Below, piece by piece: positions 1 to 5,051 of a stretch of 7,470 nt of DNA; the first letter of the stretch is position 1, and every line of letters starts with the position of its first letter. The position numbers and the translations under genes were made by a program. The stretch is from Chloroflexota bacterium (GTDB taxonomy: Bacteria > Chloroflexota > Anaerolineae > UBA7937 > JACPPX01). The stretch spans positions 1 to 7,470 of the forward strand of contig JACPPX010000112.1 of assembly GCA_016190785.1 (NCBI GenBank), written 5' to 3'. The notes beneath the pieces are model-generated. The model had not been told where the DNA came from. It ran no database searches and saw only the letters and a program-made list of their open reading frames with translations.

Positions 1-248
1 AGAAAGGGGAGAGCCCCGATGTGGTCCTCGTGGCCGTGAGTGATGATCACCCCGCGAAGATTTTGGCGGTGGGCAAAAATATAGCGCATATCGGGGATGA
101 CGAGATCAATGCCCGGCATATCACTGGTGGGGAACATCACCCCGCAGTCAATGACCAGGAGGGCGTCACCGTACTCCAGGGCGAGCATGTTTTTCCCGAT
201 CTCCCCCAATCCGCCCAGGGGAATGACTCTTAGGCGCTTTTTAGCCAC
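1..248 (-). CDS. rnj: Ribonuclease J, N-terminal part (runs off left edge)
   Basis: This is the first 82 residues of an RNase J, the metallo-beta-lactamase/beta-CASP nuclease that processes and degrades mRNA and rRNA in the cytoplasm by endonuclease and 5'-3' exonuclease activity. The N-terminus reads VAKKRLRVIPLGGLGEIGKN (residues 1-20), the hallmark RNase J opening. The zinc-binding signature HGHEDH lies at residues 71-76 (His71, His73, Asp75, His76) and is followed by IGALPF. A DCGVMFP segment at 34-40 fits the family. I chose the GTG at 248-246 because it starts exactly where homologues start; AAAGGA at 261-266 (complement) lies 12 nt upstream, slightly far. An in-frame TTG at 275-273 is the only other upstream option before a stop. 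The rest of the beta-lactamase, beta-CASP and C-terminal domains lie outside the window. The gene follows the uracil-DNA glycosylase on the same strand after 77 nt, so the two may be co-transcribed. Confidence 0.93.
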   Translation of the reverse strand, partial: MAKKRLRVIPLGGLGEIGKNMLALEYGDALLVIDCGVMFPTSDMPGIDLVIPDMRYIFAHRQNLRGVIITHGHEDHIGALPF

Positions 249-274
249 GGAGTAATCCAGTCCTTTGACGAACA

Positions 275-304
275 ATTATCAGGCATTGTCTCGCCAAGTG
301 TGGA
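275..304 (-). promoter_or_regulatory. Possible promoter for RNase J
   Basis: On the minus strand, a -10-like GATAAT (complement of 275-280, 5 of 6 consensus bases) follows a -35-like TCCACA (complement of 299-304, 4 of 6) with an 18-nt spacer. Transcription would start near 268, about 20 nt before the GTG start and just ahead of AAAGGA. It would let RNase J be made independently of the glycosylase gene. The -35 box is weak, so this is only a candidate. Confidence 0.3.
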
Positions 305-325
305 TGGTTAGCCTGAACAGTTTTT

Positions 326-943
326 TCAAAGCAAACTCAATTGCTCGGCTTTGTCCGATGGCGGCTCGTTATCTTCTCCCAATTTCTCGGCTTCTTTGAG
401 GAGTTGGGGGATGCGGGCAAAGTCTTCTTCGATCACCTTGCGCCACCTGGGCTGATGGAGACCGGCGGCGGGGTGAAACATCGGGTAGTAGATGATCCCT
501 CCCATCTTTTTGGGCCGGCCGCGGATTTTGGAAATCTGGACTCCGGGGAAAAACTGCTCGGTGGAGTAGCGTCCCAGGGTGACGATCAATTTCGGCTTGA
601 GGAGGGAAATCTGGCGCACGAGATAGGGGTGGCAGGCGGCAATTTCTTCGGGAAGGGGATCCCGGTTTCCGGGGGGGCGGCACTTCACGACATTGGTTAT
701 ATAAACCTGTTCTCGTTTGATGCCGATGCCCTCTAAAAGTTGGTTGAGGAACTGGCCGGCGGGGCCAACGAAAGGGCGGCCCTGTTGGTCTTCATGGAAG
801 CCGGGGCCCTCTCCCACAAAGAGGATATCTACTTTCTCGGGGCCTTCTCCGGGGACGGCGTTGCGCCGCGATTGGCTGAGGATGCAGAGTTGGCAAACCC
901 GGACTTCTCCGTGGAGTTGTTCTAGCTCGGACACTTCTTCCAT
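326..943 (-). CDS. Uracil-DNA glycosylase, family 4 (iron-sulfur)
   Basis: The 205-residue protein cuts uracil from DNA to start base excision repair of deaminated cytosine. Motif 1, GEGPGFHEDQQGRPFVGPAG, occupies residues 44-63. Motif 2, MFHPAAGL, is at 155-162 with the His-Pro-Ala triad at 157-159. Four cysteines at 17, 20, 88 and 104 (C-x2-C and C-x15-C) match the [4Fe-4S] cluster ligands of family 4 enzymes. NVVKCRPPGNRDP at 84-96 is another strong family signature. The length is normal; the last 20 or so residues are charged and probably disordered. The ATG at 943-941 is the first possible start because an in-frame stop lies seven codons or fewer upstream. The Shine-Dalgarno is poor: GGAG lies about 14 nt upstream, within a small inverted repeat. 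The gene is divergent from the small-protein gene at 1044 and precedes RNase J. Substrate range beyond uracil cannot be told from sequence. Confidence 0.95.
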   Translation of the reverse strand: MEEVSELEQLHGEVRVCQLCILSQSRRNAVPGEGPEKVDILFVGEGPGFHEDQQGRPFVGPAGQFLNQLLEGIGIKREQVYITNVVKCRPPGNRDPLPEEIAACHPYLVRQISLLKPKLIVTLGRYSTEQFFPGVQISKIRGRPKKMGGIIYYPMFHPAAGLHQPRWRKVIEEDFARIPQLLKEAEKLGEDNEPPSDKAEQLSLL

Positions 944-990
944 TTTAATTAAATATGCTCCGCTTGTCTAGTCGGAGTTTGGGAAAAATC

Positions 991-1019
991 TTGTAATTGC
1001 TAGAAGTAGATGTTATACT
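991..1019 (+). promoter_or_regulatory. Sigma70-type promoter for the rightward cassette
   Basis: TTGTAA at 991-996 (4 of 6 consensus -35 bases) and TATACT at 1014-1019 (5 of 6 consensus -10 bases) are separated by exactly 17 nt. TG at 1011-1012 makes an extended -10 (TGnTATACT). Transcription should begin near 1026, giving a leader of about 18 nt before the ATG at 1044, with no visible Shine-Dalgarno. The box overlaps the -10 of the opposing promoter. Confidence 0.62.
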
Positions 1020-1040
1020 CGCTTTAAGTCGATATATCAA
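1012..1040 (-). promoter_or_regulatory. Sigma70-type promoter for the uracil-DNA glycosylase
   Basis: Read on the minus strand, TTGATA (complement of 1035-1040, 5 of 6 consensus) and TATAAC (complement of 1012-1017, 5 of 6) are separated by exactly 17 nt. Transcription should begin near 1005, leaving a leader of about 60 nt before the glycosylase ATG at 943. Its -10 shares bases 1014-1017 with the -10 of the rightward promoter, so polymerase can probably occupy only one direction at a time. Confidence 0.6.
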
Positions 1041-1043
1041 ACT

Positions 1044-1313
1044 ATGGACATAACTCCGCGAGAAAAAGAGGAAATGGCCACTGATTTGGCGCAGCGGATA
1101 AAGGAGCTAGGCCTGGCCGAGCCCGCCCTGCTTTTTTTAGAAGGCCACCGCCCCCTTTCATTCCTAGGTAGCCAGGTCTTGATCTTCGCTTCCCCATTTC
1201 TGGGAGAGGTGGCGCATAAGTACGCAGCACTTCTCGAGGATCCCTCTGCTCTCCAAAGTCTGATTTTGGAGTTGCGTGGCGATTTGCCTAGTGCGCCGCA
1301 AGATAGAGAATAG
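1044..1313 (+). CDS. Small conserved-looking protein of unknown function (89 aa)
   Basis: I do not recognise a named family. The 89 residues have a charged, probably helical N-terminus (residues 1-22, rich in Glu, Lys and Arg), then a moderately hydrophobic segment, LLFLEGHRPLSFLGSQVLIF (residues 29-48), with a central His-Arg-Pro, then a helical tail and a polar C-terminus. It has no signal peptide, cysteine or clear transmembrane helix, so it is likely cytoplasmic or peripherally membrane-bound. The ATG at 1044 sits about 18 nt downstream of the predicted transcription start with no Shine-Dalgarno, so initiation may be near-leaderless. The next gene starts 3 nt after the stop, which suggests translational coupling and a role with the membrane proteins that follow. 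The coding call rests on the promoter just upstream, the tight spacing and the sensible protein composition. Confidence 0.75.
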   Translation: MDITPREKEEMATDLAQRIKELGLAEPALLFLEGHRPLSFLGSQVLIFASPFLGEVAHKYAALLEDPSALQSLILELRGDLPSAPQDRE

Positions 1314-1316
1314 GTT

Positions 1317-2099
1317 ATGGAAGGGATTACTGCCTTCTTTGAAAATCTGGGGATTTCCCTGGAATCGGCTATCCTCCTCTCATTTTTCTTGTCCTTCTTT
1401 GCCCTGCTCTTAGTCTACAACCGCCGGGCTCGGGAAGAAATAGCCAGACCTGCTCTCCGCTCTATTTCCGCCTTTGCGGAATTGGACCGATACCTGGCGG
1501 CGGCCATTGAAAAAGGTCAGGCGGTGCACCTCTCGCTGGGCACCCAAGGGATTGGGGCCGTGGCCACCGCCGATACCCTGGCCGGGCTGGAGGTCTTGGA
1601 GCGGGTCGCCGACCGGCTGGCCGGGGTGGGGGTGCCGCTGATTGTCTCCGTGGCCGACCCCACACTCTTTCCGGTAGCCCAGGAGATCCTGCGGCGGGTC
1701 TATACTCGGCTGGGGTATGGGGAGGGGTATGATCCTCGCCAGGTGCGACTCATCTCTCCGGAGCGGGCGGCCTATGCCGCGGGGGCGATGGGGATTATCT
1801 CCCGCGAGAAAATTGGAGCCAATATTCTCGTCGGCTCGTTTGGAGAGGAGTTTCTCCTTCTGGGAGAAAACGGAGCGCGGCGGGGGATAAAGCAGATTGG
1901 TGGCACTTCCTCGCCTCAGATCCTACCTCTGGTGCAGGTCACGATGGATGAACCCCTGTGGGGGGAGGAGATCTATGCTGGGGGAGCCTATCTTTCGGCT
2001 AAGCCGGGGCACTTGGCCAGTCTCCGCGTACAGGATTGGTTGCGAGGAGCGATCATCCTGGCAGTGGTCCTAGGGGTCTTGGCCTTGACCGTCTTTTAG
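1317..2099 (+). CDS. Membrane-anchored protein of unknown function, probably DUF6754-like
   Basis: The 260-residue protein has a hydrophobic helix at about 17-34 followed by the basic stretch YNRRAR (34-39), a soluble alpha/beta region at about 40-240, and a second helix at about 243-260 that ends the protein. Arginines flank both helices on the inner side (36-39 and 243), so the large domain is probably cytoplasmic, with both termini outside. The soluble part contains LRSISAFAELDRYLAAAIEK (47-66), a LSLGTQGIG turn (72-80), a TADTLAGLEVLERVADRLAG helix (84-103), and a conserved-looking GSFGEEFLLLGENGARRG segment (173-190). From memory these resemble the uncharacterised DUF6754 family of bacterial membrane proteins; I could not check this. 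No catalytic motif is evident. Initiation at the ATG, 3 nt after the upstream stop, is probably coupled, since no strong Shine-Dalgarno is present. It is the second gene of the five-gene cassette. Confidence 0.85.
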   Translation: MEGITAFFENLGISLESAILLSFFLSFFALLLVYNRRAREEIARPALRSISAFAELDRYLAAAIEKGQAVHLSLGTQGIGAVATADTLAGLEVLERVADRLAGVGVPLIVSVADPTLFPVAQEILRRVYTRLGYGEGYDPRQVRLISPERAAYAAGAMGIISREKIGANILVGSFGEEFLLLGENGARRGIKQIGGTSSPQILPLVQVTMDEPLWGEEIYAGGAYLSAKPGHLASLRVQDWLRGAIILAVVLGVLALTVF

Positions 2100-2174
2100 G
2101 GCTGTTTGCCGATTTTGTGGAGGTCGTCGATTGCGGGCCGGATATCAGCTCCTGAGCAGTAGAAAGCCTGAAAA

Positions 2175-2795
2175 ATGTTGAGGCGAGGTATCCCCACGGC
2201 GGTGGCCATCGGGGTGGGGATCCTGGTGCTGGTCGATTTCTTCCTGGGGGGCCCTTTCCTGGAGGCGGTGGGGGGAACGCTGGTGGATTGGGCCATCCTC
2301 CTTTCGGTTTTTGCCCTCTTTTTAGGAGTGGCCAGCGTTTTAGGATCACACCTGCGGCGCATCGCCGCCCGGGATGAGGGTTGGCCCTACAGTCTCTCCC
2401 TTTTGATTGTTGCCGCTCTCGTTTTGGCCGCGGGGCTTTCTGGCCCGGCCGGTCCCCAAGAGCCGCTGGTGGCGGCGATTTTCACCTATGTCCAGGCACC
2501 GCTCCAAGCCAGCATCTTCGCCCTCCTGGTTTTCTATATGGCTTCTGCCCTGTACCGCACCTTCCGAGTGCGGAGTATTTCCAGTTTGCTAATGGTCGCC
2601 GCGGCCATCATCGTTCTTTTGGGGCAGTTGCCCCAGGCGGCGAGCATTTGGGAGGGCCTACCCGGGCTCAAGGATTGGGTGCTGGGCATCCCGGCCACGG
2701 CCGGAGCGCGGGGAATTCTCATCGGGGTGGCTTTGGGGACGGTGGCCACCGGCCTGCGGATAGTGATGGGCATTGACCGACCCTATTCGGAATAG
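2175..2795 (+). CDS. Integral membrane protein of unknown function (about 6 helices)
   Basis: The 206-residue protein is mostly hydrophobic. Likely membrane helices are at about 8-25, 34-57, 72-90, 97-126, 134-151 and 168-199; the fourth and sixth are long and could be re-entrant or split. Short positively charged loops, RRIAARDE (61-68) and YRTFRVR (127-133), should face the cytoplasm. No transporter or enzyme motif is recognisable. The ATG at 2175 is forced as the earliest start, because in-frame stops lie at 2160 and 2169. The Shine-Dalgarno is weak (GAAAG region at 2162-2166). The 75-nt gap from the previous gene (2100-2174) holds no convincing terminator or promoter, so read-through is likely. 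The next gene follows after 13 nt. Confidence 0.85.
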   Translation: MLRRGIPTAVAIGVGILVLVDFFLGGPFLEAVGGTLVDWAILLSVFALFLGVASVLGSHLRRIAARDEGWPYSLSLLIVAALVLAAGLSGPAGPQEPLVAAIFTYVQAPLQASIFALLVFYMASALYRTFRVRSISSLLMVAAAIIVLLGQLPQAASIWEGLPGLKDWVLGIPATAGARGILIGVALGTVATGLRIVMGIDRPYSE

Positions 2796-2808
2796 TTGAC
2801 AGGATTAG

Positions 2809-4296
2809 ATGCCATCAACGATTTGGTGTCCGGTCTGCGGGACGGCTAACCGCGAAGGGAGCAAGTTCTGCAACAACTGCGGGGCCCGCTTGGAAGCGGA
2901 AGAAGGGGTGCGTTGCCCGATGTGCGGCCACTTCAATCCTCCCGAGCTAGAAATCTGCAGTAATTGCGGGGCGCGGCTCAAACCATTGGTGGCCCCCTCT
3001 GGAGAAGAAGAGACATCCGAGCCGATTGCCGAATCAACCTCTGAACCTACTGGCCACGAGCCAGAACTGGCCGAGCCCATAGGGGAAGAAAAAGCTCAAG
3101 AAGAGGTTGCCCAGTCAATAACCGCTCAGCAACCGCCGTCCGAAGAGTATTGGATTGGAGAAGAAGAGGAGCCACCTCCGGATTTGACCCCTCCAGAATT
3201 TGCAGGGCCGGGCGAGGAAGTTTCTCCAGAGCCTTCTCCGGAAGAACTCGATTTTCTCCCTGTGGAAGAGGTGCTCCCCGAGGAGAAAGAGGAAATCCCG
3301 GCGGGTATGGAGGAGGAAATGCCTGCAGCGGAGGAGGTTCCGGCTGGGGTCGCAGAAGCGGTGTATCCCCCACCCTCCGGCCTCCTGGCTACGGCAGCGG
3401 CCGCGGGATCGGAGCAGGCCGCGCTGTTTCATAAAATCGTCACCCAAGCTCGCCCCACTCCCAAAGCGCTGCCCCGCCCCACTCCGGCGCGGAGGACAGA
3501 ATGGATCATTTATCTGGCGGTGGCGGTGGCGATAATCGTTCCTCTTCTTTCCGGTGGTTCTCTTGACACAGGAACATCCATTTCTCCGGGAGCCAGGAGT
3601 TTTTATGATGCCCTGAACGCTTTACCAGCGGGAAGCAAAGTGCTTATCGCCCACGATTATGATCCCACGGTGGCGGCGGAGATGCTTCCCCAGGCGCGGG
3701 CCATCCTCCGTCACCTGGGAGCGCAGGGAGCTAAGGTGCTGAGCGTCAGCCTGACGCCCCAAGGCCCGGCCCTGGCCCAACAGGCCCTGCAAGACACGCT
3801 GGCGGTAGAAGGATACAGTTACGGGGTTGATTATTTGAACTTAGGATATGTTGCTGGAGGGGAGGCGGGCCTGCGGGCTCTGGCCCGGGGGTCGTTCTTC
3901 GCCCTGTCTCGCGATTACCTGGAAGGCAAAGGTTTTGCATGGTACGCCATTTCCCAAGGGTTCTCCTCCCTTCAAAATGTGGATCTAATCGTTGTTCTGG
4001 CCGGAAGCCAGGATAACCTACGGCTGTGGGTGGAACAAATACAGACTCCATTTCAGAAAAGAATGGTGGCGGGGGTGAGTGCCCAGGCCGATCCTGCGGC
4101 CCGGCCATACCTTCGTTCGCGGCAAATTGTTGGACTGTTGAGTGGCTTGGTGGGGGCGGCAGAGTATGAGAGGATCACCGGCTTGCCGGGCCGGGCTAGT
4201 CTGGGAGTCGCCGCCCAGTCCTGGGGGCAAGCGGCCCTGGTCTTGCTCATAATTTTGGGCAACTTTGCCTATTTCTTGGGGAGAAAGCCAAGATGA
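2809..4296 (+). CDS. Double zinc-ribbon membrane protein with acidic linker and extracytoplasmic alpha/beta domain
   Basis: The 495-residue protein has four visible parts. Residues 7-24 and 36-53 are two zinc ribbons, each with a CxxC...CxxCGARL pattern (Cys7, 10, 21, 24 and Cys36, 39, 50, 53). Residues about 60-195 form a Glu/Pro-rich, low-complexity acidic linker. A basic stretch before residue 231 (RRTEW) precedes a transmembrane helix at about 232-249, placing the ribbons inside the cell. Residues about 255-470 form an alpha/beta domain (VLIAHDYDP at 278-286, a helix at 288-304, GVDYLNLGYVAGG at 339-351, VDLIVVLAGS at 391-400, and LLSGLVGAAEYE at 443-454). A C-terminal helix at about 473-490 returns the GRKPR tail to the cytoplasm. 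The ATG at 2809 has AGGA at 2801-2804, only 4 nt away. The stop overlaps the next start in an ATGA. I know of no assigned function; the layout suggests a scaffold or sensor that links outside and inside. Confidence 0.88.
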   Translation: MPSTIWCPVCGTANREGSKFCNNCGARLEAEEGVRCPMCGHFNPPELEICSNCGARLKPLVAPSGEEETSEPIAESTSEPTGHEPELAEPIGEEKAQEEVAQSITAQQPPSEEYWIGEEEEPPPDLTPPEFAGPGEEVSPEPSPEELDFLPVEEVLPEEKEEIPAGMEEEMPAAEEVPAGVAEAVYPPPSGLLATAAAAGSEQAALFHKIVTQARPTPKALPRPTPARRTEWIIYLAVAVAIIVPLLSGGSLDTGTSISPGARSFYDALNALPAGSKVLIAHDYDPTVAAEMLPQARAILRHLGAQGAKVLSVSLTPQGPALAQQALQDTLAVEGYSYGVDYLNLGYVAGGEAGLRALARGSFFALSRDYLEGKGFAWYAISQGFSSLQNVDLIVVLAGSQDNLRLWVEQIQTPFQKRMVAGVSAQADPAARPYLRSRQIVGLLSGLVGAAEYERITGLPGRASLGVAAQSWGQAALVLLIILGNFAYFLGRKPR

Positions 4297-4949
4297 CCCC
4301 GGAAGTGGTGGGCACCTGGGCCGCGGCCATACTCACCCTGATGGTTTTCAGTTTTCTCCTTTCGGATAATCCCCTTTTTAGATTGGCGGAGCACCTCTTG
4401 GTGGGCACCACCCTGGCCTATGCCACAGTAGTGGCTGTGCAGCAAGTATTGCTCCCCCGGCTGGTGACTCCCTTGGCCCAAGCTCCGCAAGCCAATTGGC
4501 ATCTTTTTGTCCCCCTGGGCTTGGGGCTTCTGCTCTTTTTCAAGGTGAGTCGGAGTTTATCCTGGGTGGGAAATGTAAGTCTCGCCTTTCTCTTTGGAGT
4601 AGGGGCGGCATTGGCCATCGGGGGCGGTCTGAGTTCATCCCTTCTCCCCCAGGTGAGGGATACCATCGTCTCCCTATCTCCAGCGGATCTGGGGCCGGGC
4701 ACCAGTGGCCTGACCTCAGCCCTGGATAACCTGCTTCTGGTTGTGGGGACGCTGGGGACCCTGGCCTATTTCAATTTTACCGCCCGCTCTCGAAAATCCA
4801 TGCCCCAGCAAATTGTCTTTGGCTTGGGCCGCGGCTTTATCATGATTACCTTAGGGGCCCTTTTTGCCAACCTGGCCATATCCCGGCTTTCCCTCTTGCT
4901 GGAAAGGTTACAATTCTTACTAGGGGATTGGCTAGGTCTCATATCCTGA
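4293..4949 (+). CDS. Integral membrane protein of unknown function, last gene of cassette
   Basis: The 218-residue protein is hydrophobic, with likely helices at about 7-24, 34-52, 68-84, 88-112, 143-162 and 177-198. It starts inside the previous gene's stop codon (4-nt ATGA overlap) and has a good Shine-Dalgarno, GGGGAG at 4278-4283, 9 nt upstream. The segment SDNPLFRLAEHLLVGTTLAY (24-43) and the loop ARSRKSM (164-170) before helix six look like conserved positions, judging by charged residues in otherwise greasy surroundings. No known transporter or enzyme motif is visible. The overlap with the zinc-ribbon gene argues for a fixed stoichiometry or direct partnership with that protein. A 102-nt non-coding leader follows before the copper ATPase. 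Confidence 0.86.
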   Translation: MTPEVVGTWAAAILTLMVFSFLLSDNPLFRLAEHLLVGTTLAYATVVAVQQVLLPRLVTPLAQAPQANWHLFVPLGLGLLLFFKVSRSLSWVGNVSLAFLFGVGAALAIGGGLSSSLLPQVRDTIVSLSPADLGPGTSGLTSALDNLLLVVGTLGTLAYFNFTARSRKSMPQQIVFGLGRGFIMITLGALFANLAISRLSLLLERLQFLLGDWLGLIS

Positions 4950-4960
4950 GTCCAAATTAG

Positions 4961-5047
4961 CTCTTTTGCCAAAGCCAGGTTTGCTATTCGATGCCAGCAG
5001 TGCGCGATGCTAAACAGGCGCTAGAGTAGCAAAGGTGGCAAGGGGGG
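4961..5047 (+). promoter_or_regulatory. Nested inverted repeat covering the ribosome binding site of the copper ATPase
   Basis: The leader can form two nested helices. The outer one pairs 4961-4971 with 5036-5046 (11 consecutive pairs, three of them G-U) and includes the whole AAGGGGG ribosome binding site at 5040-5046. The inner one pairs 4980-4989 with 5024-5033 (10 pairs, one G-U). The outer part of an alternative stem, 4974-4977 with 5036-5039, competes with the outer helix. The 34-nt loop holds a 12-codon open frame (ATG 4991 to TAG 5027-5029). When folded, the structure should hide the start of the ATPase gene. There is no downstream U-run, so it does not look like a plain terminator. 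I found no convincing promoter or known copper-repressor operator in 4950-5051. Confidence 0.45.
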
Positions 5048-5051
5048 CAGG

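Noticed and set aside
279..326. TCAGGC/GCCTGA inverted repeat followed on the plus strand by six T residues, resembling a terminator.
   Set aside because: The stem is only 6 bp with a 26-nt loop, and no plus-strand gene ends here. On the minus strand, the strand that is transcribed, the T-run falls on the wrong side.
341..736. 131-codon plus-strand open frame opposite the glycosylase gene.
   Set aside because: It is the antisense shadow of a gene with unmistakable family motifs; the translated product looks like none I know and has no promoter or ribosome binding site.
2100..2174. 75-nt gap examined for a terminator, promoter or small RNA; GCTCCTGAGC at 2148-2157 is a short palindrome.
   Set aside because: The palindrome is only 4 bp with a 2-nt loop and has no T-run, and no box pair with proper spacing was found.
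2796..2801. Perfect TTGACA -35 hexamer just before the zinc-ribbon gene.
   Set aside because: No acceptable -10 box lies 16-18 nt downstream; the position 17 nt away reads CGATTT, inside the coding region.
3047..3535. Several overlapping open frames on both strands in the acidic-linker region.
   Set aside because: They arise from the repetitive purine-rich codons of the Glu/Pro linker; products are Arg/Gly-rich or Pro-rich low-complexity sequence.
3564..3569. Another TTGACA within the zinc-ribbon gene.
   Set aside because: It has no -10 partner and lies inside a clear coding frame.
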